Of a stretch of DNA of 64,000 nt, positions 42,925-55,859 are shown piece after piece; positions within the stretch are counted from its first letter, which is position 1; every line of letters starts with the position of its first letter. The position numbers and the translations under genes are program-made. The notes beneath the pieces are model-generated. The model worked only from the letters and a program-made list of their open reading frames with translations, was not told the DNA's origin and did no database searches. Location: contig OX637291.1 of the NCBI GenBank assembly GCA_951799445.1, positions 12,278,501 to 12,342,500 on the forward strand, given 5' to 3'. This DNA is from Pseudisothecium myosuroides (Eukaryota; Streptophyta; Bryopsida; Hypnales; Lembophyllaceae).

Positions 42925-44704
42925 ATGGTGTCGCCCATGTCACAAATCTTGAAGGCAGCAGCCTGCAAAGGCAAAGAATCTAGTGTAGATAGCGCAACAG
43001 GTTCCCAAAGAGAAGGACATGTTGCTACTGCAATGAAGATGGCAGACAAGAGAAACCCAATGTCAAACTCAAGGACCAAAACCCCCCTAAGGAAAAACCT
43101 CTGGCAAAGGTGAAAGAGTTGGAGCTTAGTGTCACCATTGTTGTGGGGAATTCGGACATTGCCCTTGACTGTTTGAAGGCAATTAAAAAATTCATTGAAT
43201 TTAAAGAATGTATATCAAGATTGTGTTCCATTGAACAAGGTGGAGCTCTGTTGAGGCTCCACCTGCAAATGGTCTGCCGCATTCTAGCATTGTTAGCAAC
43301 GATGGTCAGCAAGCACATCAAGAGTTACCTTGGATAGGATCAACCAAAAAGAGCTCTAGTGAGCCACCAAGTTCTCACGAAATCCCTTTGCAACATCGGG
43401 TTGCACACTTTTGTGGACATGCTAGGGTACTACATGAAAGACAAAGTGGAAGATCATTTTAACTGTATACACCGCAATGTGACCTTGGAACAGATAGCGG
43501 AAGGCGTCAAGGAGTATGTGAAACACGGCACTCTTTTCGCGAAAAATAGGGTCATTTTGACTCATAAGAACCTTGTTGAAAGAGCAATAACATTTTATAG
43601 GTAGAAGATGAAGAAGCAACTGGGAAGTACTCTTCTTGGCTGCTTCTTGCTCATGCTGCGGTCTGGGCAATATATGCCTTCAGCTTCCTGGGTTTTACCT
43701 ATTCAGTAAGGGGGGATGGAGTATACTAGGGCTGCAATGCTTTGGAAGTGGATGATGCAACCAGACGCTGTCAGTATGGATGACATCACTCAATTTTTTT
43801 TTGAGTACACAAATCCAGGATCTCAACTGGCAGGCTTGGGGCGGCCAAGGCTAGTAGCACAATTGAATGACTCTCGAGAAGGTGCCCAATTTGATTATGA
43901 GGTATTAGGTACTATCTTGCACCATGTTTTTTATTTGTGTGATTGCCATAAACTCTTTTTGTTGTTATATATATAGTAGATATTGTTTTTATATAAATAA
44001 AAAATTATATATAAATATCCTTTTTTCTTCAAAAAAAAGGTATCATTTAAGATTAAATAACTTTAATTAAATAAAATATATAAAGTAAATTTCTAATTTA
44101 TTTGTTTAAGAAAATTAATTAATTAATTATTTTATTATATAAAAAATTAAGAAATATAACCAACTTTATTATTTCATTTAAAATTTTATAAATATGTATT
44201 ATAAAGAGACCTAATTTATGTTTTTTTGTGTTTCTAACCTTTTATTTTTGCTCAATTCTATATTCAATAAAAATATAATAATATTTTTTTTATATATTTT
44301 ATCTTTTGCTCCCGCTATCAGATCTCAATAACTAATCTGAAGTTCCAATATTAAAATTCCATTCTAAATAATTAGAATTTGGTATAAATGGAATAGAAAA
44401 ATGCCATCCACTTAAATAAAGAGTTGTTATAAATAATGAAGACACTAATAAATTTAAATAAAAAACAACATAAAATAATCTAAATTTTATATCTGAATAT
44501 TCATATGTGATGACCAAATAATTTTTTCCCTTCCTTGTAGGCATTGTCCTTAGTGAAGTAGGCCAAGAAGTGGACAATGTCATTATCCTTGATGATAGTG
44601 ACGATGTCAGTACAAGTCCTCAACGGTCGACGGAGAGTGGTCATGGAGGTGTTGCAGCGCACGGAGTTGCTCCTATATTCATTCTAGTGTGTTATGGTGA
44701 TTGA
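42925..44704 (+). pseudogene. Decayed multi-exon gene of unknown family, with a SUMO-interaction-like motif
   Basis: Coding-like pieces lie at 42925-43113, 43110-43337, 43359-43604, 43601-43708 and 43716-43902 in changing frames, followed by a GTATTAG donor at 43903. After a 640-base AT-rich intron, an acceptor (CCTTCCTTGTAG) begins a last exon, 44541-44704, ending TGA. Notable features are MLWKWMMQPDAVSMDDITQFFFEY (given as seen, in part) and, in the last exon, [12 protein letters not shown], which fits the hydrophobic-plus-acidic consensus of SUMO-interacting motifs. At least three frameshifts are needed to join the pieces. No family is recognised; it could be a transposon gene. Confidence 0.4.
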
Positions 44705-46679
44705 GACGAGCTCAATAGTTTTGTAGTGTGATTCTTATATTATTGCTAATGAAACACTTCTCGTGTCTCATTTAATATGTACATTGCAAGAGCTGTGTTT
44801 TGTGGCCAATGACAGTGTGCCATGTGTACAAAATTAATTATTTGTACCCCACTATTGCATTTGTACATGGTTTGTCACTATCACCTCAAAATAGGCAGTA
44901 ATTGCCTACATACATTAATGCCCTTGCACTCCTTTGTCCTTAAAGCTTTTTATAACCTCTCAAACCGCAACAAAGCCCTTGCACTCCTTCACGCATTAAA
45001 AGCTTATTTTTGAATTAAAAAATTTGAAAATTATTTTTACTTTTCTTTAACCCCTAAAGTCCCATTGGTCCTATGGGGGCCAAAATGCGACTTCGGGTAG
45101 GCTCATATGGTTTCAATATTCATCATAATCTTCTAAATTTTTTTGTGAAGCTAGAGAAATACATAAGCTTCTTGGGAATATAATTTTTTTTGCAATCGGT
45201 GCCCGGATGCAAAAATTATTGCATAAAAAGCCAAAAATGGAGGTCGGCGGGCAGGCCAAAAAAATTCACAAAAAGTCAAAATAAATTTTTTTCAATTTTT
45301 TTTCTAAAATATTATATTTTTTTCTACATATGAAACTTTGATTCATTCTATTTGGACTAGTGATGAAAAAATTATGGACAATCTTGTTTTTCGGGCAATC
45401 TAAGCATGTTCTTGAAAAAAAACTTTTTCTCCGACTTTGAATGCTAATATCTTCCAATCCGCACGGTCAAATTTGATGAAATTTTTACCACATGATCTCA
45501 GACAAGTGAAGTACAAGATCCTATGGTTAGATTCTAAAAAATATATTTTTTCTGCCTTCATGGGTGAATGTAGCAGAAATGGCAGTTTTGAGTGTTTTTT
45601 GACAGAAAAATGGCCTTGGGACTTTAGGGGTTAAGCTATGGCAATGGCCCAAGGCACACTAGTCTATCTATACCTTAAATTAGGTGTGAAAGTTAGTTAA
45701 TTTCATTTTATTATTATTTCGGTTGTGGCAACGACATAGGCACACTAGTCTATATCTTAAATTAGGAATTTTGTTTTGTTTTGTTTAATATGTTGAAATG
45801 TAAGAAATTGTGAGGTGTCATGTGGAGTTCTTGATACCATTGGAAAGCTATTGGTGAGGAGAGTTTTTGTGGTGTTTGAACCTATGGTGTAAAAGTTATT
45901 GAATTTCAAAGTTTTTATAAATTGGAAAATTGAATTAAATTATATTTTATTTTGAAAAAACCATAACTTTTAGATTGCATGTCTAAACACCACAAAACAA
46001 AGCCCTTGCACTCCTTTGTGCATAAAACTTTTTATTCATAGCAAGAACGCACCCTCTCACAGTATAATATAGTGTGAAAGTTTTTGGACTTCAAAGTTTT
46101 AATTTAATGAATTAAAAAAATAATAATAATAATTTTTTTACTTTTACGTTAGTATGTGGCAACGGCACAAGGTACACTAGTCTATACCTTAAGTTAGGTT
46201 GTTTGTTTTGTTTTGTTTGATGCGCTAAGATCTAAGAAACTATGAGGCATTTGACGGTGTTTTTGGTACCATTTGAAAGCTCTTTGGAAGAAGGGGTGCA
46301 TAGACTTTGTTTTGTGGCGTTTGGACAAATGGTGTGAAAGTTATTGAATTTCAAAGTTTTCAAAAATTGAATTAAATTCTCTTTTAATCTGGAAAAAACA
46401 TAATTTTTGCATGGCATGTCCATATGCCACAAAACACAGCTCTTGCACTCCTTTGTGCATAGAGCTTTCTATTTGTGCTAGTTTAGTGGCATTTGGACCT
46501 AGGGTGTGAAAGTTATGGATTTTTTTAAATTAAAAAATCAATTAAATCATCTTTTTTTTAAGAAAAAACATAATTTACCTTACATGTTCAAACGCCATGA
46601 AACAAAGCCCTTGCACTCATTTGTACATAAATCTTTCAAAGGTAATGTATAGGCAGTTACTACCTCCTTCGAGGTGATA

Positions 46680-48165
46680 GTGTCAAACCATGTCAAAAAC
46701 AATAAAAAACATAAATGAATACAAGAAGGGTACACGTGTCAATTTTCCAATGGTTGAAAATTTTTACACAAATTCTCAAAAAAGTAAACTATAGATTTTT
46801 CTATTGAATGTAATACTTTTACATTCAATCCTATATCCTAAATAATTTCTTCAACAACCTTATCTTCAATTTCATTTCTCCTTCTCCTTCTTTGTCCTTT
46901 TTTGCCTCTTTCTTGCAACATTTGAAAAATAATAATTATACAACTATCATAAAATTTCAACATTTAGATTTCCAATACACTCTAATATAAAATCTCATTC
47001 CATCTTTGCAATTATAATTCAAGTATTTGTAAACAATCAATTTCTTTCCACAAAACTTGTGCCATTCAAATTTGCAATTGTAACAAAATATGAGGTGCAA
47101 TGAACCTGCAAAGGCTCTTATAAGAAATGTTTGTATATAAACCTACATTCAATCTTTGTAAACAAGCAATTCTTTTTTGACGGAACTTGAAAATTAAGAC
47201 ATGAGTGCAAACCACCTACAAGTTGGAAAACACATACATTTGGGAGGTTGAAACGAAGATGTAAACTATTAATTAAAAGAACAGAACTTGACGACTGATG
47301 TGAACTAGATTTTGCACTTTCCCAAAACCAGGAAACAATAGTATAGGGCTTCTTTGTTCTAGGGAAAGGTTTAAATCAGTCTAACGTTTTATGACTGAAA
47401 GTCACTTACAAATAGATTTATGTTTACAAGTTTAGTATAATATTATATCACTCTTATTCCCGTGTGTAAAATTTGTTGGCCAGTCCATTACCAATGTATG
47501 TATAAAGTCCCAGTCCTATATAATGTTCTAAAGGAGGTCAAATCATTCTTTGTCAAATGAATCTTATATGATGCATGTACTAGGACCTAATCATAACAAT
47601 ATAGTATTTATAAAATAGTGCACGTAATTCATTTATTATACTTTTTTATATTTAGGTCAAATTGTCCAGTCAATCTGCAGCTATCTCGATCATGCAAAAA
47701 TATGTCTAGCGTTTCCATATTCTATGTCAAATAATTCCCAGCTGTGCAATGTATGATGATGTCAAATAATTCTTATTTGCTTTTACCAAATTATGTCAAA
47801 TGAATCCAAACCACATTATTAATCTTTGAAATTATACAAAACATTGGTACAATTCACAATTCAACCAAACATATGGAACCTATGACCAATCACAATTTAT
47901 TCTAATACAATTTGGAACAATCAGTTTTTAACATACATATAACATTGGATTAATTTACATTTGGACCAAACATATATAAATTATAATCACAACATAGATA
48001 ATAATTAATTCAAATACACAAATCCTAAATCTAAGATTTGAATAACACAACAATAAATCATTAAGGTTCCAAAATATGGAATAACTCAATAAATAATAAA
48101 TTAATTAATAATCAATAAATAATATAAATTAATAAATTAATAAATTAATTATAAACTATAAATTA
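46680..48165. other. AT-rich gene-free stretch
   Basis: Nothing recognised beyond simple AT-rich sequence and runs of ATTAATTAAT near 48090-48170. Confidence 0.4.
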
Positions 48166-48169
48166 ATTA

Positions 48170-49560
48170 ATAATTTTTTTATTTTTAATACTCGCAGCCA
48201 AGCCTGCAGCTCAAAACCACCAAGGCAGCCCAAGCCCGTGGTCAAGAGGGCCCAAGACCACCCCAGGAACTCTAAGGCCGCCCAAAATTGCAGTAAAAAG
48301 CAAAAAAAAAACTTTAAAATCAGCCCTTTAGGCGTTTTTAGGGCCCAAATCTGCAATCGGACCCTATAACCGCGCGAACCAGACCCTATAGCCGCTCGCC
48401 GCACCCTATGGCCGTGGTAAATCCCTGATTTCACTGCAGACTGCCTGCGCCTTCCGAATTTCAACTCAAATGATCAAATTTCTTCAAATTTACGTATGCG
48501 ATTGATCAGATTGATCATTGCGACCTTCAAGTGAATGGTTTCAAGAAGAAACTTTAGGATTTGGCGATTAGGGAAAAGTCCCGAGCAAGCGCAGCGTCGA
48601 CCAATTTGGAGGCCGATTCCAAAATTTCCAACAATTTGTTCGCAATTTCTCTTCAGCAATTGCAATTCACTAAGTTCTCATTCAGTCAATATAATTTCGC
48701 AATTGGAACTCAGAGGTTTGCACCGATTGGAGAGTAATTGAGGATTTGAAATTTCTTCACAATGACCTCCAAAATTGGAAGTCTCAGCTTTCCGGCGAGA
48801 ATTTGCTAGCAATTTTTCTGACTTTCTACTGATTGCAAACGATCACCTCTTGTTGCTCCTATTGCGAATTCCAACCCAATGAATCTGCTCCGAATTCTGA
48901 TCTTTGACCCAGATCAAGCAGCCAGAACTGCGCAAGTATCGGCTTCCAATACATTACCGTGAAAGTTAGATAAATTTAGAGAGAAATCAGTACCAAGCCG
49001 TAAGAAGGTCTCTCGATCTATTCTTTCCCGCTGCACGCAACTCCGCACTGCCTGCACCTTCACCGCAAATCTTCAAATTTCTACTCCTCCACTTCTCGCA
49101 CATTGATCGATCCTATAGTCTCCCGATCAAGCTCTGCCGACCAAGCTCCTCTCTTCACAATTCGGCCTCCGTTCAATCGTCCAGCAGTGAGGAAGATGTC
49201 GTTCCAGACTTCTCCACAAAAATAAATATTCACTCAACAGAAAACCAGACCACGCACAGACAAATCGATAACACGACACAGGTAAGGAAACAAAGGAATC
49301 ACAAAAATCCCACAAAAATATGACAAGCATGAACATACAATCCCTAATTTCTCCAAAATAATCTCACGTGATACACAACTTTCCACTAATTCACAGTAAT
49401 AAATACCACATATAATCATAAATCACAATTCCAGTCTCTCCTTAAAACAATTACAAAACGTAAATCAATCACACATACACAATGCACTTACATAAATACA
49501 ATTTGCAATAAATATACATATAAAAATAAATGGGTCTTACAATGCCATTGATTATTTTAG
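48170..49560. other. G+C-richer gene-free stretch
   Basis: Composition differs sharply from both neighbours. Short repeats GACCCTATA(A/G)CCG occur three times near 48358-48412. No ORF of note, no LTR border found. It may be part of a retroelement LTR or a decayed promoter. Confidence 0.3.
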
Positions 49561-49834
49561 TTTTTGGTTTTTTAAAGTTTTCAAAAAAAATGAACCGGCG
49601 TGATTATGAAGAGGTGTGACCTAGGTTGCACCTCATTCATCCAAGTGTTTTTATTTTTTTATTTTTTTTCATCCATCCTAGGCTTATAGACCTATTTACA
49701 CTTAGGAATGTAATTTAACTTTACTTTTATTTTAACTTTTTCCTACAAAGGAGCCCCTAATAGGCTAAAATAGTCTAAATTTACTATTTTTTTTTAAATT
49801 TTCATTCTACAACTGACCTCAGAAAATGTGCCTC

Positions 49835-50310
49835 ATTTGAGCCCTTGTCCTTGCTTCAATATCAACCCCTCCCTTTCAAGCCCTAGAATTTATAAAAAAT
49901 CTCAAGATTTCCAAGAGCACTTGAATTCTAATAAATTTTGCAGGACGTATTGCCAACCTTCGAAGCACTTATGTTATAGTACGTACCTTCAATTGCACTG
50001 TTGCACTCTCCAAACAATAACAACGTCAAAAGGCAATTTTAGTTTATCTTTTACAATGGCGAGGCTAAGACTATTTCTATAATCGGCCAATTAATCACAT
50101 ACCCCTGCAAACCCTAGAATTTACAAACAATTTGGTGAATTCCAGGAGCACTTGAAAATTGATAAATTTTATGGATTATATTTCCAGGCATTACCAAATG
50201 AAGTGCTCCTAACCTATGCTGACCTTCAATGCACGCTTCAATGTCTACACATAATATTTTCCAAGTATAAAAGAAAGAGCAACGATGTTCTAGCATCCAA
50301 TCCAAAAAGA
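49835..50310. repeat. Diverged tandem duplication, about 250-bp unit
   Basis: CCCTAGAATTTA, a GAGCACTTGAA word, GATAAATTTT and a CCTTCAATGCAC-like word recur in the same order at about 49880-50030 and 50112-50245. Confidence 0.45.
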
Positions 50311-51852
50311 GCACGTACATTATAAATTATAAAAAATAAAATAAAAAAATATAAATTTGATATTTGATAGAAATTCAATGAGGACTAAAAATCAAAAACA
50401 TACCTTCAAGATCACACCGGAGGTGAAGAATGGCTTGATTTCTTGCTTGATCTCTCTTTTTGTTGTTTCTTTTTGTAGCATTAAAAAAATTCTTTAAATT
50501 GATTAATTGATTAAAAAAAAAATTGATTAAAATAGTTTCAAAACATAACTAACAGTAATGAATACCAACAAAAAAATTCTAATCACACATTTAAAGTAGT
50601 ACATATGTCTTTTGAGGTACTATGCACCCGATCATCTCTCATGATGGTTATCAACAATAACCGTTTATTTATTTAATTGGAGATCAATGGAATTGGAGAA
50701 GGGAGAACTTTTTTAAATCGATATCAACGACTTTGGATTTTTTCAAAAAGGGAAGGGGGAAAAAATTGCAGGAACAACACCTGCTTGCATCTTTTCAAAG
50801 GATAGTATCAAAAACAATTAAAGCCCTTGCGGCTTGCATTTCTTTGTGCATTAAAAAATAAAATAAAATATTTATACTTTTATTATTTTGACTAGACGGC
50901 ACATGGCACACTGCAACAAAACCATACACTCTTTTGTGCATAGAGCTTTCTATTCGTACCAAGAACACAACCTCTCCCACTATGATATAAAAGGTATTGA
51001 ATGTCAAAGTTCTAATGAATTAAAAACACTGCTAGAAAACCATGACCAAATCAATTTAAAATCAACAGATTTTTGTTGTTTGAGGTATTAGAATGACAAA
51101 TTCCATTGATTTTTGAACTTTCTATGACAATCAACAAAATTGTGTTAACCTTTTTGTTGATTTGATTAGTACAATAAGTAGTACAATGAGTAGTACTAGA
51201 AAACCAAGACCAAATCAACAAAAACTGAGGGAATTAAGAAATCTAATAATCTTATTGGACTTTTTGGACTTTTTTGGAATCTTATAAAATATTGTGGAAT
51301 CTTCTAAGAATTTTGAAATCTTTTGAAATCTACATAACACATTCATAAAATGTTGAAAGATTTTGAAATGTTCTTGTACCGTAACACTAGGACAAGGTCG
51401 CTACATTGAAGCTAAATAACTAATTATCCCTTAAGGCTCTTGGGCATAATTTCAAGCCATTTTCTACTCTCAGGTAGGTCCTTTCAAGTGCAATATAAAT
51501 TTATTGAATACAATTTTTGTGAAATCTTTACCCAAAGTGTATTTCACTACTAGCTCAGTGTCTAAAAAAATTTCAAAGCAATTTATATGAAATTGCAATT
51601 AAAAATTTATGTTTGAAAAAGTTTTTTTTTAGGAAGGGACAAATCCGGGCAATCATGACAATTAGATCCAATGAGATTGAAATTCTTTACCCATACTTTC
51701 AACAAGACTGTTGATGTAGTTTTAAAGATCCAATCAAATTCTTTATACATATTTTCAACAAGATAGTTGACAATTAGATAAAATGGAAATCTATGTTTCA
51801 TTTTCGGGTTTTTTTATTTAACTTAATTATTCACAATTTGGTGTTTTTTGAA

Positions 51853-52204
51853 GTCAGCAGAGTTTGGCGGTCATTTTGGCATAGTAGAACAACTTTTTTC
51901 AAAAAACTTTCTACTGTAAAAAGTTGGAAAAACAAGTTAACTTTCATCTCCAAAAATCCGTTTCACATTTGGCGCCTCCAATCAAAAGTTATGAGCAAAG
52001 TTCAAAGAGGGGTTGGAAGGGACAATTTTTTTGACATTTTCAAACATCCTTGCTGAATTATTTCCATAACTTTTGATTAAAGGCTCCAAATATCAAACGG
52101 ATTATTGAAGATGAAAGTTAACTTGTTTTTCCAACTTTTCTTAGCTAAAATTTCTTTCAAAAAAGTTGTTCTCCTATGTCTAAATGGCCTCCAAAGTCTG
52201 CTGA
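51853..52204. mobile_element. Fold-back element related to the palindromes of the giant CACTA element
   Basis: The outer ends are GTCAGCAGAGTTTGG and, inverted, GTCAGCAGACTTTGG. Arms of about 165 bp contain CTTTCATCTCCAAAAATCCG and CCAATCAAAAGTTATG, closely similar to words in the arms at 28698-29065 and 1880-2010. Shared architecture across two different host elements suggests a mobile fold-back family. Confidence 0.75.
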
Positions 52205-52264
52205 CTCTATAAAGCAAGTGAAAAACAATTGGGAAAATAAAAGAAATAAAATTCTACATGCTTT

Positions 52265-52410
52265 GTTAACACTGGCAATGATGCATAATTCAATGGTATA
52301 GAACCTTGGACCTCAACCATGAGGTTCAAGGTTCTAAGCCCCACGGCGGGCCTCGCTCCGTGGCGAGGTTGCCTAGGTGGTGTTGTCCCAACGGTGGGCA
52401 ACTTTAAAAA
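52265..52410 (+). mobile_element. Possible SINE-like, pol III-derived sequence
   Basis: AATGGTATAGAACCTTGG and, 30 bases on, GAGGTTCAAGGTTCTAAGC resemble degenerate A and B boxes. A G+C-rich body (GGCGGGCCTCGCTCCGTGG) follows. It is isolated in AT-rich sequence. Confidence 0.3.
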
Positions 52411-52479
52411 TATTAATTTTCATAATGCCCGGATTTTCTGAGCAGAAAAAAAATTTGAAATTTTTTTATTAAAAATAAA

Positions 52480-52503
52480 AATATATATATATATATATAT
52501 ATA
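52480..52503. repeat. (AT)n microsatellite
   Basis: About 12 uninterrupted AT units near the right end of the small CACTA-like element. Confidence 0.9.
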
Positions 52504-52861
52504 ATTTAAATTTTATTCTTTTGTCCAAAACAACAGAAAAAAAAAAATATTTAGTTACATTTTGTCCTAAATAACGCCTCATCAATGACTAAAAAATCAA
52601 CAATCTTTAGTTGAATTTTAGTTGTTTTGGTCACGACATTTCTAGTAGTGAAAATTAGAAATTTACTTTTAATTTTGTTGTGGCAACAACTCATGGTACA
52701 CTAGTCTATACCTTAAATTAGGTTGTTTATTTTGGTTTGTTTATTTTGTTTATTTTGTTTTGTTTGTTTCTTTGACATGCTAAGATCTAAGAAAACGTAA
52801 GGTATTTGACAACATTCTTGATATCGTTAGAAAGCTCTTCGCAAGGAGGGTCGCACAGACC

Positions 52862-53115
52862 AACGGTGCTAGTATGTGAACCCAAAAATGCGAGCTTGTG
52901 AGCATTGAACCTACAATTTAGGTACCTATAATATAGATACCACAGACTATAGAAGGTGTATGAATTATAAACACCTATAATAATTATGGGTATTTGTAAC
53001 ATATATATCCTATAATCATAGATAGTTTGTATAGTATATACACCTATAACATAGGTGTGTAGTATCCTAGGTTCATAAGCTCACACTCCTATGCTCACAT
53101 AATAGCAATCCTCAC
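52862..53115. mobile_element. Small fold-back MITE of about 250 bp
   Basis: Imperfect inverted ends (GTGCTAGTATGTGAAC and a reversed GCTATTATGTGAGC) and, further in, GAGCTTGTGAGCATTGAACCTA paired with TAGGTTCATAAGCTCACACTC. The centre is a stack of ACCTATAATATAG-like words. It interrupts a copy of the dispersed repeat between GCACAGAC and AAACTTTG. Confidence 0.55.
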
Positions 53116-54559
53116 GCACAAACTTTGTTTCGTGGCGTTTGGACCTACAGTGTGGAAGCTATTGAATTTCAAAGTTTTTATGAATGCAAAAATTGAATTA
53201 AATTCTCTTTAAATATGAAAAAAACATAACTTTTGCATGGCATGTCCATATGCCACAAAACAAAGCTCTTGCACTCCTTCGTGCATAGAGCTTTCTATTT
53301 GTGCCAATTTTGTGGTGTTTGGACCTACAATGTGAAAGTTATGGATTTTTTAATTAAAAAAATCAAATGAAATTATTTTTTATTTTGGAAAATAATGATT
53401 TTTTGCATCGCATGTCTAAAAGCCACAAAAAAAGCTTATTATTTGTGCCAGTTTTGTGGCATTTGGATTTGAGATGTGAAAATTATGGATTTTTTTAAAT
53501 TAAAAAATTGAATTTATCTTTTATTTTGAAAAAAATATAAGTTTCACATTGCATGTCCAAACACTACAAAACCAAGCCCTTGCACCTCTTTGTGCATAAA
53601 GCTTACTGTTTGTACCCAAAACGTAACTTTTTGGGCTACGGTGAGGAAATTATTGAATTTCAAAGTTTTAATGAATTGAAAAATTAGGTTATTATTAAAA
53701 AAATTATATTTTGGTTGTGGCAACGGCACAAGGCACACTAGTTTGTTCCTTAAATTATTTTTTTAATATTTTATTTTGTTTTGTTTGTTTGTTTGATACG
53801 CTGAGATCTAAGAAACCATAAGTCCCCCTACCACGTTGCTTAGTACCATTAGAAAGCTCTCCACCAAGAGGGGTGCATAGACTTTGTTTTGTAGCGTTTG
53901 GACCTACTATATGAAAGTTATTGAGTTTCAATTTTTTTATGAATTAAAAAATTGAATTAAATTATCTTTTATTAAGGAACATTCATATCTTCCACATTGC
54001 ATGTTCAAACACCACAAACAAAGTCCTTGTCCTCCTTCATGCATAAAGCTCTTTCCATATCAAGAACGCAACCTTTCAAACCTCCTTTGCATTTCTTGTA
54101 CATAAAAGTTATTGAATTTGAAAGTTTTTACAAATATAAAATTCAAAAATGATTTTTACTTTTATTTTGGATGTGGCAACAACACAGGGCACACTAGTTT
54201 CTATACCTTAAATTAGGTTTGTTTTTTGTTTGTTTGATGCATTGAGATCTGAAATTTTATGAATTAGAAAATTGAATTAAATTATCTTTTAATTAGAAAC
54301 ATTCATAACTTTCACATCGCATGTCCAAATGCCATGGAAAAAAACCCTTGCACTTCTTTGTGCATAAAGCTTTCTATTTGTATCAAGAATGCAACTCGGA
54401 ATGCAACCTCTCATATGCAACAAACTAGGGGTGCACGGTCTTTGTTTTGTGGTGTTTCCACTTATGGTAGAAAAGATATTGAATTTTGAATTTTTTATGA
54501 ATGAAAAAATTCAAAAAATATTTCAATTTTAATTTTATTATATTGTAGCAACTAATCAA

Positions 54560-55380
54560 TACTGGTAATAATATTGATTGCCAATTCTAATCCGAATAGC
54601 ATAGGCAAACATCATAAATGCAAATGATCCTCTTTTGGTGTAATAACCTCTCTAATGTAATATGGCAAGTTGATCTCGGTCCGGCTCTTTATAGAAGTTT
54701 TATTTTAATATGAAATTATTATAGACCACTAGTTTTGTAAAAAGTGGAGATGGCTATGTGCACTTTTTTTTGGCTAAATTACTTCATTGTTGAATATTAT
54801 GTATAAAGTGAACATGATGAGGATTATTGTATAAGATAATTGTATGAAGGTTGTATATTAAATATCTTTAAATTTGTCATGTGAAGAACTATAAACACGC
54901 AATTTGTTATTTTTGCACTTAGCCAAGTGCATTAATCATACGGTAGAAAAGTAGCAGTTTTTTTATTTTTATGAATGTGGTATACCATTTGTGCAAGTAG
55001 ATTTTGGCATTTTTCTTCCAAAACTGTGCAATGTCAACATCCCATTTCTACTGCAAAGAGCACACTATTGTACTTAATGCGATTAAAAGTGCATTTCAAT
55101 TTTGTACAAATTTGTAATTTCATAATACAAAATCATCCAAAGTTCAGTTAGTAATGCACAAAATGCACATGGTGTTCCTTGTTTATCAAATTTTTTAAAA
55201 AATAATTCAAGTGAAATATGCACAAATATTTGTATTTAGTTTGAAATAGCACACCATTATTTTATTATCATTTAATTGCAAAACTAGAACATAAATGTTC
55301 TAAGTCAATATACACAAAATCATGTTTTATTATTATTAATAAAACTAAATAAAACAACATCCACTATCATAATTTTTCAT
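54560..55380. other. AT-rich gene-free stretch
   Basis: No ORF, repeat or RNA gene recognised. Confidence 0.4.
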
Positions 55381-55389
55381 ACAAAGTCT

Positions 55390-55640
55390 GTTACAGCACT
55401 AATCCACTGCCTCTGGTGTCTTTGCAATAACTCTTGATGATTGAGTTCCTATCTCTTCCATGTCTTCACTACCTATTGGTTAGTTGAATATTGCACGAAT
55501 CTCAGGTTGAATTTACAGTTCAGCATCATCTAAGGCCATACCTACTACAGCTTCAACTTCAGGAGAAGGTACTGAGTCCATGTTCGATGTTTCTTCCAAG
55601 ATTGAAGTCACTTATTCAAACATGTATGCCCCTTCAACCT
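55390..55640 (-). pseudogene. Degenerate acidic coding segment
   Basis: A minus-strand frame rich in Glu, Asp, Ser and Pro (MDSVPSPEVEAVVGMALDDAE and onward) continues through two stops to a TAG near 55391. It may be a 3' exon of the decayed gene upstream at 60.4-63.8 kb, which has other acidic pieces at 58.2-58.8 kb. Confidence 0.3.
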
Positions 55641-55859
55641 TCGTATGACAATATCTAATACCTTCTTTATCATAATACAATCCATCTGCTCCTTCTGTCA
55701 TTCCTTATTCCTGAAAGGTCCATGCAAACGACATCTTGGTGGACTAAATTTCAGCTACCAACCTTACTAGTGTTGTACTTTTGGAGGTTGTTCTTACTAC
55801 TGCTGGAGACAGATCCTCTCCTTGTGATGTTTGAACGTTGTCGCACTGTAAATGCGTAT

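Larger units (their letters stand above)
51027..52650. mobile_element. Non-autonomous CACTA-like element, 1.6 kb
   Basis: It starts CACTGCTAGAAAACCATGACC at 51027 and its inverted right end reads CACTACTAGAAATGTCGTGACC. AAA lies on both sides (51024-51026, 52651-52653). The flanks join into an uninterrupted copy of the dispersed repeat, confirming insertion. A second TAGAAAACCAAGACCAAATCAA-like subterminal word lies at 51197. There is no transposase; it carries a fold-back (51853-52204) and a SINE-like piece (52265-52410). Confidence 0.7.
44930..54560. repeat. Dispersed degenerate repeat family (about 0.5-kb unit) filling the AT-rich zone
   Basis: Shared words are GGCACACTAGTCTATACCTTAAATTAGG (in part), GATCTAAGAAAC, TTTGTTTTGTGGCGTTTGG, GTGTGAAAGTTATTGAATTTCAAAG and CTTGCACTCCTTTGTGCATAAAGC. 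Copies or parts lie near 44930, 45650, 45735, 46000, 46156-46640, 50820-51020, 52683-53720, 53722-54160 and 54174-54560. Order and orientation are constant, so this was probably a tandem array, later interrupted at 51027-52650 and perhaps 46.7-50.8 kb. It has no coding capacity. Confidence 0.7.
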
